This document shows, piece after piece, positions 39,168 to 47,902 of a stretch of 64,000 bases of DNA (position 1 is its first letter; each line of letters begins with the position of its first letter). A program made the translations under genes and the position numbers. Under the pieces are notes generated by a model, which saw nothing but the letters and a program-made list of their open reading frames with translations, had not been told where the DNA came from and made no database searches. This stretch comes from Capsulimonas corticalis (lineage in GTDB: Bacteria > Armatimonadota > Armatimonadia > Armatimonadales > Capsulimonadaceae): NCBI RefSeq assembly GCF_003574315.2, contig NZ_AP025739.1, positions 5,890,001 to 5,954,000 of the forward strand. The letters run 5' to 3'.

Positions 39168-40541
39168 TTAACGCTGAGGGCGCTGATATCCCGCAGGACC
39201 GCTTCCGCCAGAACCGCTTTCACTCGCATCGATCGCCAGCATCTTCTTCAGTTCTTCGAGGTTGTGCGCGCGCGAAGTCGCCGACTCGTAAGAGATGTTG
39301 CCGCGCATATAGTGATCGCGCAGCGCCTGGTCCGTGGTGATCATGCCGACGTTGCCCGACGTTTGGATCGCCGAGGTAATCTGGTGCGCCTTCGCCTCGC
39401 GGATCAGGTTCCGGATCGCGGGAGTGGCGATCATGATCTCCTGGACGGCGACGCGTCCCTGGCCGTTGGCGCGCGGGATCAGCTGCTGGGCGATGATCGC
39501 CTGAATGTTGTTCGAGAGCTGCAAGCGCACCTGACTCTGCTGTCCCGGAGGGAAGCCGTCGACGATACGGTCGACGGAGGTCGCGGCGGAGTTGGTGTGC
39601 AGGGTCGCGAAGACAAGGTGACCGGTTTCCGCGGCGGAGATCGCGAGCTGCATCGTGTCGAGGTCTCGCATTTCACCGACGAGGATGATATCGGGATCTT
39701 CACGAAGACAGGCGCGCAGCGCGTTCGGGAAGCTCTTGGTGTCCGACCCCAGCTCACGCTGATTGATGACTGACATCTTATGAGAATGCAGGTACTCGAT
39801 CGGGTCCTCGATTGTGATGACGTGCTCGGACCGGCTCGTGTTGATATGGTTGATCATCGCCGCCAGCGTCGTCGACTTACCAGAACCGGTCGGGCCGGTC
39901 ACCAGGATCAAGCCGCGCTTGGTGTGGGTGAGCTTCTCGACGATCGCCGGAAGCTGCAAGTCTTGCAGGGACGGGATTTTGGTCGGGATCAAACGCAGGG
40001 AAGCGGCCACGGCGCCCTTATCCTTGTAGATATTGACGCGGAAGCGGGCCCGCTTTTGGAGCGCGTAGGAGAAGTCCAGCTCCCAGGTGCTTTCGAACTT
40101 CTGGATCTGTTCGTCGGTCAGGATCGCGTACATCATCTGCTGCACGTCCATGGGCGTGCAGTTCTCGTACATCGTCGGCACGAGCGCGCCGTTGGCGCGG
40201 ACAACGGGCGGAATGCCGGCGGCGATATGAAGGTCGGAGCCGCCCATGTCGATGATGATTTCCAGCAGTTCGTCCAGGTGGATCTGATCGATCGGCTTTT
40301 TCTTCACCTGCGGAGCGGCCATCTGCTCCATGCCGGGCACGCCCTGGCTGTATCCTGGCTGCGTGGGCGGGGCGTAACCACCCTGCTGCGGGGGCTGCTG
40401 CCCCGGCGGCGGCGCGTAGCCTCCCCCCCCATTCTGCGGCTGAGGCGCATAGCCTCCACGCTGCTGCGCTCCGGGCTGAGGAACGCCGGGCTGTCGGTTA
40501 TAGGGCGGCTGTTGTCCCTGACCACCGATCGTCTCAGACAT
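39168..40541 (-). CDS. pilT: Type IV pilus retraction ATPase
   Basis: The 457-aa protein is the motor that pulls pili back by removing pilin subunits. The catalytic part starts near residue 82 (PIDQIHLDELLEIIIDMGGSDLH) with Walker A GPTGSGKS at 216-223, Walker B region IILVGEMRDLDT near 287, and the C-terminal AIRNLIREAKAHQI and TTDQALRDHYM motifs of PilT. The first 80 residues are an unusual Pro/Gln/Gly/Tyr-rich tail with GGYAP repeated three times; normal PilT has about 350 residues and no such tail. The gene lies between pilB and pilC. Confidence 0.95.
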   Translation of the reverse strand: MSETIGGQGQQPPYNRQPGVPQPGAQQRGGYAPQPQNGGGGYAPPPGQQPPQQGGYAPPTQPGYSQGVPGMEQMAAPQVKKKPIDQIHLDELLEIIIDMGGSDLHIAAGIPPVVRANGALVPTMYENCTPMDVQQMMYAILTDEQIQKFESTWELDFSYALQKRARFRVNIYKDKGAVAASLRLIPTKIPSLQDLQLPAIVEKLTHTKRGLILVTGPTGSGKSTTLAAMINHINTSRSEHVITIEDPIEYLHSHKMSVINQRELGSDTKSFPNALRACLREDPDIILVGEMRDLDTMQLAISAAETGHLVFATLHTNSAATSVDRIVDGFPPGQQSQVRLQLSNNIQAIIAQQLIPRANGQGRVAVQEIMIATPAIRNLIREAKAHQITSAIQTSGNVGMITTDQALRDHYMRGNISYESATSRAHNLEELKKMLAIDASESGSGGSGPAGYQRPQR

Positions 40542-40637
40542 AATCGCTTACTCCTCTAATAATGGCGTGAAAGCCCTCCCGCCGAAAATCACGCGGACAA
40601 AACCGCAGGCAGGAGGGCCCAAACATCGCAGCAGACT

Positions 40638-42530
40638 TTAGAAACCGGCGGTAAAGACAACGCGCATTACTTCATCCGGCGTCGTCAGGCCGTCCAAAAT
40701 CTTTATGAGGCCGTCTTCGCGCAGTTCCTTCATTCCATTCGCCTTGGCCGCCTCACGAAGGTCGGCGACCGGAGCGCGGCGAACCACCAGCTCAGCGATC
40801 TCCTCATTCATCTGCAGAAGCTCATAGAGACCAATTCGTCCCTTATAGCCCTTATGGCGGCACTCCTCGCATCCGGCGCCTCGGTAGAGGGTCACCATCT
40901 GGTTGGCGTTCTCGACGACCAGGCCGAATCGGACCAGTTCGCTTGCCGGCACCTGATACGGAGCCTTGCAGTTCGAACAGATCTTTCGGCAAAGGCGCTG
41001 AGCCATAATGCCTATAACGGTCGCGGCGATCAAATAGTTCTCAATGCCCATATCCGCAAGTCGCATAACGGCGGAAGGGGCGTCATTGGTGTGCAGCGTG
41101 CTCAAAACCAGGTGACCGGTCAGGGACGCTTCGACGGCGATCTGGCAGGTTTCCAGGTCGCGCATCTCTCCCACCATGATGATATCCGGGTCCTGGCGCA
41201 GGAAGGATCGCAGACCGGCGGCGAACGTCAAACCCGCCTTTTTGTTGATCTGCACCTGCGATACGCCGGCAAGCTGGTACTCAACCGGATCTTCGATGGT
41301 AATGATATTCTTCTCGGACGAGTTGATCTTGTTCAGAATGGAGTACAAGGTCGTCGTCTTACCGGATCCGGTTGGTCCCGTCGTCAGAACCATTCCATTC
41401 GGCTGTGAGACCATTTCTTCCAGCCGGGTCTGAACATCGGGCGAGAAGCCGAGCTTATTGAGGCCCAGCAAAACGCTCGTCTTGTCCAGAATACGCATAA
41501 CGATCTTTTCGCCAAAGAACGTCGGGCAGCAGGAAACGCGAAGGTCGAAGTCCTTGCCTTCATGCTTGATCGGGATACGTCCGTCCTGCGGAACGCGGCG
41601 CTCGGCGATATTCAGGTCCGCCATGATCTTGAAGCGCGCGATCAGCTGGTTCTGGATGTGCTTGGGAACCGTCATCTGTTCGTTCAAAACGCCGTCGATG
41701 CGGTACCGGATGCGGACGCCCTTTTGTCCCGGTTCGATATGGATATCCGAAGCTTTCTGCCGGATCGCCTCCTGAACGAGCGCGTGTGCGATACGGATGA
41801 TCGGAGCTTCCTCCGACATCTTTTCGACGCTGTTCTCGTCATCCGAGTCCAGCAGGTCGCCCGTCATGCTGCCCAGGTCCAGGCCGATCGCCTTCGCCAG
41901 CGCGCTTTCACCCTCGGGAACGGCGGGAACGCCGGCCGAGCCCGGCGCCGCTTCCGCCTCCGCGCCGGGAACGGCGGGCACGCTGCTGTTCTCGTTCTTA
42001 ATGATGTCCGGCAGACCGGAGATCTGCTGACCATTCCCGGTGCGCGTCGGCCCCGCGCCGTTGCCGTTCAGCGGTTTGGCGCCCTGAGAATAAGCGCGAT
42101 TGATCGCATTCTCAATGTCGCTCTTGGTCGCGAGAACAGCTTTGACCTGACAACGAGTGACCAAACGCAGGTCCTGTATGCCTGGTTCGCTCGATTGAAG
42201 ATCGCTCACCGCAACTGTCAGCTTGTTAGGCGTGGTCGTCGAATCGCGCTTGACCGGAAACAGATTGTATCGGCGGACGATATGTTCGGGCACCGCTCGC
42301 AGCGCCGCCGGATCGGCGGGCGTCCGCGAGAAATCGTAGAAATCGATGCCGATCGACGCCGCGCGGGCGCTCGTCACTTCTCGCTCCGACGCAAATCCGA
42401 GGTCTTGAATGATATTCCCAAGGTCGCCCGGCGCGCTCTTCTGTACTTCACGCGCCTGCCGGAACTGCTCCTGAGAAATCACGCCTTTTTCGACGAGCAC
42501 TTCACCTAGGCTCTTTTTTTGCATAACCAT
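40638..42530 (-). CDS. pilB: Type IV pilus extension ATPase
   Basis: The 630-aa protein drives pilus extension. An MshEN/GspE-N domain covers residues 1-150 (SLGEVLVEKGVISQEQFRQA near the start). A low-complexity Ala/Pro/Gly linker runs about 155-205. The ATPase core has SDIHIEPGQKGVRIRYRIDG near 262, Walker A GPTGSGKT at about 385, VGEMRDLETCQIA near 450, and a zinc site with CRKICSNC and CEEC near 535-575. MshEN domains in some relatives bind c-di-GMP, a possible link to the cyclase at 10529. The start at 42530 follows AGGAGGCAGG; 42524 is also possible. First gene of the pilus block. Confidence 0.95.
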   Translation of the reverse strand: MVMQKKSLGEVLVEKGVISQEQFRQAREVQKSAPGDLGNIIQDLGFASEREVTSARAASIGIDFYDFSRTPADPAALRAVPEHIVRRYNLFPVKRDSTTTPNKLTVAVSDLQSSEPGIQDLRLVTRCQVKAVLATKSDIENAINRAYSQGAKPLNGNGAGPTRTGNGQQISGLPDIIKNENSSVPAVPGAEAEAAPGSAGVPAVPEGESALAKAIGLDLGSMTGDLLDSDDENSVEKMSEEAPIIRIAHALVQEAIRQKASDIHIEPGQKGVRIRYRIDGVLNEQMTVPKHIQNQLIARFKIMADLNIAERRVPQDGRIPIKHEGKDFDLRVSCCPTFFGEKIVMRILDKTSVLLGLNKLGFSPDVQTRLEEMVSQPNGMVLTTGPTGSGKTTTLYSILNKINSSEKNIITIEDPVEYQLAGVSQVQINKKAGLTFAAGLRSFLRQDPDIIMVGEMRDLETCQIAVEASLTGHLVLSTLHTNDAPSAVMRLADMGIENYLIAATVIGIMAQRLCRKICSNCKAPYQVPASELVRFGLVVENANQMVTLYRGAGCEECRHKGYKGRIGLYELLQMNEEIAELVVRRAPVADLREAAKANGMKELREDGLIKILDGLTTPDEVMRVVFTAGF

Positions 42531-42741
42531 TTCGAAAGCCTGCCTCCTCAAACACCCGCATCCTGTCCGTCTCGCTCGGTCACTGCAAATCCTCGATAGA
42601 CACGCTTAATCAGCAATGTGACGAGAATGGGGAAAACGAAAAAAATAGAACTATTTAGAAAGAACGAAACATCCGCGCAAGACGCCGAGGCAGCTGGGAT
42701 TTGAGACACTTTCAAGATCGTGTGGTATAAATTGTGGCCTT
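42531..42741 (-). other. Long untranslated leader of pilB
   Basis: From the promoter at 42742-42770 to ATG 42530 is about 205 bases of leader. It includes an AT-rich potential hairpin AAATAGTTCTATTT followed by a T-run (about 42638-42657 on this strand). No known riboswitch core was recognised. Confidence 0.4.
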
Positions 42742-42770
42742 ATTATATCACATCGATATTACCAGCGCAA
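42742..42770 (-). promoter_or_regulatory. Sigma-70-type promoter for the pilus operon
   Basis: On the minus strand TTGCGC (42765-42770), a 17-bp spacer and a perfect TATAAT (42742-42747) read towards pilB. It lies just past the aroE stop. Confidence 0.7.
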
Positions 42771-42820
42771 GTACCCGGATTACTGAACGTCAAACACTCG
42801 ATTTCATACCAGCATAGTTA

Positions 42821-43675
42821 TTACGCTGGCGTGGTCACGGCGAGTTCCATCGCCTCCAGCGCGGACGAGGGGACCGGGCTTCCAAGCCAGATCTTCAGTG
42901 AGGCCGCGCCCTGCCGAACCAGCATGCCCAATCCGTTGGACGTCTTGCAGCCGGCTTCCCGAGCCGACGCCAAAAACCGCGTCTCCGCGGGCTTATAAAT
43001 CAAATCGTACACGTAACCCACGCCCTCGAAAGCGCTCTCGGGAAGCGCCGGCGCGGTTTCGGTATTGGGCGACATTCCCAGCGAGGTCGTGTTGACCATC
43101 AGATCGATCGGCCGCCCCGCCGCCCCGCCCCACGGCGCCACGGACGCCGACTCCGGGAAATAGCGATTGACCAGCGCCGCCAGCGCCTCGGAACGCTCCG
43201 CCGTTCGGTTGGCGATTACGACATGTCCCCCGCGCTCCGCCAGCGCATAAGCGAGCGCCCGGGCCGAACCGCCCGCGCCCAGCAACGCGACCGTCACGTT
43301 CGCGGACGGCCAGCCCAGCCGATCCAGATCGCTGATGAACCCTACCCCGTCCGTGCTGTATCCCGTCAAAACGCCGTTATCGTTATGGATCGTATTCACG
43401 GAGCCGATCCGCGCCGCCGCCTCATCGACTCGATCGAGATGCGGAAGGACCAATTCCTTCAAAGGCACGGTAACGTTTACGCCGACAAGATCCAGCGCGC
43501 GCACGGATTCCACCGCAGCGGCGACCCGGTCGGGATGCACGGTATAAGGAACGTATACCCAATCTTGGCCCAAAACGGAGAGGGCCGCGTTATGCATCTT
43601 CGGCGACAGCGAATGGGAGACAGGATGGCCCCACACGCCGACAACGCGCGTGCGGCCCGAGATCTGGGATGTCAT
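42821..43675 (-). CDS. aroE: Shikimate dehydrogenase
   Basis: The 284-aa enzyme reduces 3-dehydroshikimate to shikimate with NADPH in aromatic amino-acid synthesis. Motifs: GHPVSHSLSPKMHNAA near residue 15 for shikimate binding, NVTVPLKE (catalytic Lys) near 65, YSTDGVGF (catalytic Asp) near 105, nucleotide loop LLGAGGSARALAYALAERG near 130, NRTAERSEAL and NTTSLGMSP. The start at 43675 overlaps the upstream stop as ATGA. A longer in-frame start at 43834 would lie within the upstream gene and is rejected. Confidence 0.95.
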   Translation of the reverse strand: MTSQISGRTRVVGVWGHPVSHSLSPKMHNAALSVLGQDWVYVPYTVHPDRVAAAVESVRALDLVGVNVTVPLKELVLPHLDRVDEAAARIGSVNTIHNDNGVLTGYSTDGVGFISDLDRLGWPSANVTVALLGAGGSARALAYALAERGGHVVIANRTAERSEALAALVNRYFPESASVAPWGGAAGRPIDLMVNTTSLGMSPNTETAPALPESAFEGVGYVYDLIYKPAETRFLASAREAGCKTSNGLGMLVRQGAASLKIWLGSPVPSSALEAMELAVTTPA

Positions 43676-44346
43676 TTTTGTTTGCGCCGCCAGAGCGTGT
43701 ATGCGAACAGCGCGGCGCCGCCGAGCAGCAGCGCCGGAAGGCTGACGATGGACGCGACAATCGTGCGGCCCTGCGGCGTCGCGGGATCGGGCATATGCTC
43801 CAGCACTTCGGCGATCTTGCGCGCGGCCGGCCACTGCCCCTGCTCGCGCAGCTTGCGGATGACGTAATTCTCCACATAGCGCACCATCTGTGTCGAGAAG
43901 AACTCCTCGCGCGACAGCGGCGGACGAATCAAAATCGTTTTCAGCCCCAGGCGGTTGCCCGCGAGGACATCCGTGAAGATCTGATCGCCGAATACGGCCG
44001 TGTTACCGTAATCCGAACCCATCGCCTGCATGGAGCGCAGGAAGCCGCCGGTATGGGGCTTTCGGACGCGATCCACAAACGGGATCCCCATCGTGTCGGC
44101 AAGCTGCTTGAGGCGCTCCATATGCAGCGTGTTCGAGGCGATACAGATCTTGATGCCTTCGACCTCCAGCTTCGCCAGCCATTCGATCACGCCGGGCGCG
44201 ATATCGTAATGGCGCCAGGGGACGAGCGTGTTGTCCAAATCGGTAATAATCGCGGTGATCCCGCGCGCTTTCAGCGCCGCGGGGTCGACATCTTTCACCG
44301 ACTCCACCACCCAGGTCGGAGTCAGCAGCTGCATGAGTTTGGCCAT
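43672..44346 (-). CDS. YqeG-family HAD phosphatase with C-terminal membrane anchor
   Basis: The 224-aa protein has the HAD motifs of YqeG/PgpP-like phosphatases: TDLDNTLVPW (DxDxT) near residue 35, CIASNT near 68, RKPHTGGF (motif III Lys) near 94, and FGDQIFTDVLAGN (motif IV) near 118. Relatives remove phosphate from phosphatidylglycerophosphate or are of unknown substrate. Unlike many YqeG proteins it has a C-terminal membrane helix, TIVASIVSLPALLLGGAALFA (about 193-213), followed by basic RRKQK. It sits between mltG and aroE and overlaps aroE by four bases. Confidence 0.85.
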   Translation of the reverse strand: MAKLMQLLTPTWVVESVKDVDPAALKARGITAIITDLDNTLVPWRHYDIAPGVIEWLAKLEVEGIKICIASNTLHMERLKQLADTMGIPFVDRVRKPHTGGFLRSMQAMGSDYGNTAVFGDQIFTDVLAGNRLGLKTILIRPPLSREEFFSTQMVRYVENYVIRKLREQGQWPAARKIAEVLEHMPDPATPQGRTIVASIVSLPALLLGGAALFAYTLWRRKQK

Positions 44347-44375
44347 GTGGATCCTTGAAAAAGCCGGGGCGCTGT

Positions 44376-45419
44376 CTAAAGCTGAGATGCGCGCGCGGCG
44401 CGCATCTGCGCCACGGCGCGATTGTGGTCCGCCAATGTCGCCGTAAAAATATGACGGCCGTCGGGACGGGCGACGTAGTACAGATAGTCCGCCTGCGCCG
44501 GATGCAGGGCCGCTTCAATGCTCGAAACGCCGGGATTGGCGATGGGCGTGGGCGGTAGACCGGCGTGCAGATAAGTATTATACGGAGATTCTACCCGCAA
44601 ATCCTTGTAGAACAATCGCGTTTTGTGTCCGGGCAGCGCATATTGCACGGTGGCGTCGCACTGAAGACGCATTCCGATCTTCAGCCGATTGCTCAGCGCG
44701 GCGGCCACCAGAGGCCGATCGGAGTCCACTTCCGCCTCGCGCTCCACCAGCGACGCCATGGTAACCGTATCCTGCAATACTTTATCGGAGGGGAATTCGG
44801 CGCGGCGCGGCGCGATGACTTTCTCCGAAAACTCCTTCAGCATCATTGCGATAATATCGCGCGCGCCGGTCCCTTTCGGAATGTCGTAAGTGTCGGGGAA
44901 AAGATAACCTTCGAGATTATTGTTCGGCGGGGTGAACCCATCGACGTGAAACGAGCGCCCGTTGGTTTGCGCGAGACGCAGGAACTCATTCTCGTCCACA
45001 TCGCCGTGCGCCGCCAGCCTTTTGGCGATCTGGGCGACCGTAAAGCCCTCGGGAACGACGAGCGGAGCCGGCGCGGTCTTGCCGAGCGCGATCAGCGCGG
45101 CCATCTGCTGCGGAGTCATCGCCGACGACAATTGGTAGCGCCCGGACTTCATCTTGCCGGAAAGGCCGTCGAGACGCGCCGCGAGCACGAAGCCAAGACC
45201 GCGCCGCACGAGATGCTTCTGCTGAAGTTCGGCGCCGATCTCCTTCTCCGTCATTCCCGACCGGATGACGATGTACGCCATATGGCCGCCGCCCGCCGCC
45301 GAGCGGGCGCTTAGGAGAGAAGTTTCCACCAGAACCGCGCCAAGCACGGCGATGGCGGCCACAACGATCAACACCGCGAAAAGCGCCACACGGCTTACGC
45401 GCGAACTTCGAGATTTCAT
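44376..45419 (-). CDS. mltG: Endolytic murein transglycosylase
   Basis: The 347-aa protein has one N-terminal membrane helix (LFAVLIVVAAIAVLGAVLV, about 13-31), a LysM-like region with IRSGMTEKEIGAELQQKHLVRR, then the YceG/MltG catalytic domain: NNLEGYLFPDTYDIPKG near 165, ASLVEREAEVDSDRPLVAA with the catalytic Glu near 220, and NTYLHAGLPPTPIANPGVSS near 280. It cuts nascent glycan strands in the periplasm and is thought to set their length. The gene order ruvX-mltG is common in bacteria. Confidence 0.95.
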   Translation of the reverse strand: MKSRSSRVSRVALFAVLIVVAAIAVLGAVLVETSLLSARSAAGGGHMAYIVIRSGMTEKEIGAELQQKHLVRRGLGFVLAARLDGLSGKMKSGRYQLSSAMTPQQMAALIALGKTAPAPLVVPEGFTVAQIAKRLAAHGDVDENEFLRLAQTNGRSFHVDGFTPPNNNLEGYLFPDTYDIPKGTGARDIIAMMLKEFSEKVIAPRRAEFPSDKVLQDTVTMASLVEREAEVDSDRPLVAAALSNRLKIGMRLQCDATVQYALPGHKTRLFYKDLRVESPYNTYLHAGLPPTPIANPGVSSIEAALHPAQADYLYYVARPDGRHIFTATLADHNRAVAQMRAARASQL

Positions 45420-45464
45420 AAAGGTTGGTACAAGGGAATATGCTGCAACGTTGACCGAGAATCT

Positions 45465-45908
45465 TCAAACGATGGCGTCGCGCGGCGCCGACGTCCGCCG
45501 GCGATGCTCCAGATAGCTGTCCAGAATCAATACGGCCGCCATTTGATCGACGAGCTCGCGGCGCCGCGCGCGGGATACGCCCTGCGCGATCAGCACCTCG
45601 TGGGCGTCGACACTGGTCATGCTTTCATCCCAGTAAACGGTCTTCAGGCCGCACGCGCGCTCCAGCGCCTGCACGAATCCCTGCACACGCTGGGCCTGCG
45701 GCCCGACCTCGCCATCCAGAGAAAGCGGCAGCCCCGACACCACGGCGTCGGCCTCCTGCTCGGCGATGATCGCCGCCAGCGCGGCCACGTCCCGCTTCAG
45801 GTTCCCTACCCGGCGCAGCGTGCAGACCGGAAACGCCGCGATCTCCAGCTGATCGCAGACCGCCACGCCAATACGCACTTCCCCTACGTCGAGGGCGACA
45901 AATCGCAA
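45465..45908 (-). CDS. ruvX: RuvX/YqgF putative pre-16S rRNA nuclease
   Basis: The 147-aa RNase-H-fold protein trims 16S rRNA precursors or acts on Holliday junctions. FVALDVGEVRIGVAV carries the first catalytic Asp, VVSGLPLSLDGEVGPQAQRV the middle motif, WDESMTSVDAH the Glu, and QMAAVLILDSYLE the last Asp. TTG 45908 is chosen because GGAG lies seven bases before it and the protein then begins MRFVALDVG; the gene overlaps the upstream one by 25 bases. The much longer open frame upstream is antisense-like filler in another gene. Confidence 0.92.
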   Translation of the reverse strand: MRFVALDVGEVRIGVAVCDQLEIAAFPVCTLRRVGNLKRDVAALAAIIAEQEADAVVSGLPLSLDGEVGPQAQRVQGFVQALERACGLKTVYWDESMTSVDAHEVLIAQGVSRARRRELVDQMAAVLILDSYLEHRRRTSAPRDAIV

Positions 45909-47902
45909 CGTTCTTCTCCCAGCAGATCGTGCAGCACGGGCAGAACGATCGTGATAAACAATAAAATCGCGGCGACCACACCGGAATCGTTGACCAGCGC
46001 GCAGAACACGCAGCCCGCAACGCCCGCTTCGAGCACGGATCGGTACGCCGGGCGACGCTCTAAAAATCGCAGCAGCGGCTTCTTCAGAAGCGAGCAGCCA
46101 AGCGCGCCCAAGGTTCCCAGCGCGGCCAAGCCGAGCAGCGTTCCCGGATGCAGCGCCACGCGCAGGGCCAATCCGACTTTGCGCCAGGCGACTCCCATAA
46201 TATACCCGAACCGCTGCCCTTCCAGAGCGCCCACCGCCGTATCGATATGCGTGCGCCGCACACCGATCCAATGTCCGATCACTCCCCAGAACAGCACGAC
46301 GCCGATCCCGATCGCCAGCCCCACCAGCAAATGCTTGGCTCCAAGCGGGCGTCCCCGGCGCTTCTGCCACATCACTTTGAACGTCAGAACGGCGGTAATC
46401 GCCCCGCCCGCCTTCGCTCCAAACGCCGGAAACGACAGCACGAACACGACCAGCGCAAACCAGCGCAGCCCCCACGGCCAGCGTTTTCCCTCGGGCGCCG
46501 GCAGCACGGTCGCCGTGATCAGCGCCGCCCCCAGCAGCACGCCCATATACTCATTGCCGATTCCGTAGAAACGGATCCCCGAGAGATAATACGCGCTCAG
46601 CGCCGACTGCGAAACCAGCGCCGTTCCAAGCGCGGCGTCCAGTATCAAGAGGCCCCCGGTCACGATGGCGATGACGGCCGGCGACGGCAGCAGCGCAATC
46701 ACCGCCGTGACGCCCGCGATCACCGCCAGATACTGCGCCGGCGTCTGGATGGGAACAAGCGGCGCCATCAGCAGCGCCGCCGGCCACGCGGCAAGCATCC
46801 GCACGCCGTATTGCAGAGTACGCTGCGCCGTTGGGCGCGGCCGAGAGCGCGTCGAAACGTAAAACCAGACGGCGAAAAAGACGAGTCCCCCGCCCAGAAA
46901 GCCCAGCCCCCAAAAGAACGGCAGCTGGATCTTCTGATTGAGATAGGTAAGACGGTCCAGCCGCTCCAAATCGACGGGGGATGATGAGGCTTGCATGGGA
47001 GCGCCCGTCATCGTAAACGGAGCGATCACATTCAGCTCGGCGAGGATCGTCGGCGCGACATCGCGCGCCGCAACCAACCCCAGCGTCTGCGTCGTGTCCG
47101 ACATCAGAACCGATGCGGTCGGCGGAGTCACCGATCGGAGACAGGGAGTCAGGCGATTCCACTGCCCATGAGAATCCAATGGAGCGCTGGGAACAACGAA
47201 GTAGATCACGAGCGGATGGGTGACATCGGTGATCTCCGCGCGCCGCGATTGGATCAGCGCCATGTAACCATCCAGCGCCTGCATGGCGCGGAGGCGGTGC
47301 TGAACGTAAGCGGCCGGCAGCAAGTCTCCGGCGCGGTTTTCACGCTCCAGACGGGCGAAATCGCCGTCGTGAACGACGACCAGATCGTTCAATACAAGCG
47401 CGTTTTTTGTGAATTGAAACAGAAGAGCCGGATCGCAGCGACGGCCGCCAGGAGCAAGCGGATCGGCGACGGAGCCGCTGGCGAGATTGTGAGTTCCGGG
47501 CAGAAATATATTCAGAGGATGATATGGGCCGGTGTCGTCTCCGTCCGCGTCTCCAATCGTCGTCACGGAAACGCCGGCGGCGCTCAGCGCCTTTCCCAGA
47601 GAACCTTGAAGCACTTCCCCAACGCGAATGCTATCGCCCGCGCCCATGGTCGCGTAGACATCGGAGATGGGATCGGCCCCTTTCGCCAGTCCCGGCGACA
47701 TCATGGCGCTTTGGCCCTGCGCAAAGAATGAAGCCAGATCAGGGGCGCTTGGACTGTGAAAATCGGAAAGCGTCAGGTAATCGGCGATCACGACGAGGAT
47801 GTGTGGGCGCGAGGCAGGCGCTGCGGTCTGCTGCGCCTGGACGGGGGATGTCCAGGGCAGCAGGGTCGCGAGGAAGAGAAGGATCAAGCGGAGGCGAGTC
47901 AC
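45884..47902 (-). CDS. Exported-domain polytopic membrane protein, 672 aa
   Basis: A signal peptide (LRLILLFLATLLPWTSPVQA) leads to a periplasmic domain of about 300 residues that begins ILVVIADYLTLSDF and has the look of an alkaline-phosphatase/sulfatase fold (GDADGDDTG near 120, VVVHDGDF near 175, MSDTTQTLG near 270), though a full metal site cannot be traced. From about 330 come roughly ten membrane helices with conserved-looking YGIGNEYMGVLLGA, FGAKAGGAIT and CALVNDSGVVAAIL. I cannot assign a function. It overlaps alaS and ruvX at its two ends, so it belongs to that operon. Confidence 0.7.
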   Translation of the reverse strand: MTRLRLILLFLATLLPWTSPVQAQQTAAPASRPHILVVIADYLTLSDFHSPSAPDLASFFAQGQSAMMSPGLAKGADPISDVYATMGAGDSIRVGEVLQGSLGKALSAAGVSVTTIGDADGDDTGPYHPLNIFLPGTHNLASGSVADPLAPGGRRCDPALLFQFTKNALVLNDLVVVHDGDFARLERENRAGDLLPAAYVQHRLRAMQALDGYMALIQSRRAEITDVTHPLVIYFVVPSAPLDSHGQWNRLTPCLRSVTPPTASVLMSDTTQTLGLVAARDVAPTILAELNVIAPFTMTGAPMQASSSPVDLERLDRLTYLNQKIQLPFFWGLGFLGGGLVFFAVWFYVSTRSRPRPTAQRTLQYGVRMLAAWPAALLMAPLVPIQTPAQYLAVIAGVTAVIALLPSPAVIAIVTGGLLILDAALGTALVSQSALSAYYLSGIRFYGIGNEYMGVLLGAALITATVLPAPEGKRWPWGLRWFALVVFVLSFPAFGAKAGGAITAVLTFKVMWQKRRGRPLGAKHLLVGLAIGIGVVLFWGVIGHWIGVRRTHIDTAVGALEGQRFGYIMGVAWRKVGLALRVALHPGTLLGLAALGTLGALGCSLLKKPLLRFLERRPAYRSVLEAGVAGCVFCALVNDSGVVAAILLFITIVLPVLHDLLGEERCDLSPST

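Noticed and set aside
43676-43834. Longer start for aroE
   Set aside because: It would lie inside the YqeG-type gene; ATGA coupling at 43675 gives the normal family start.
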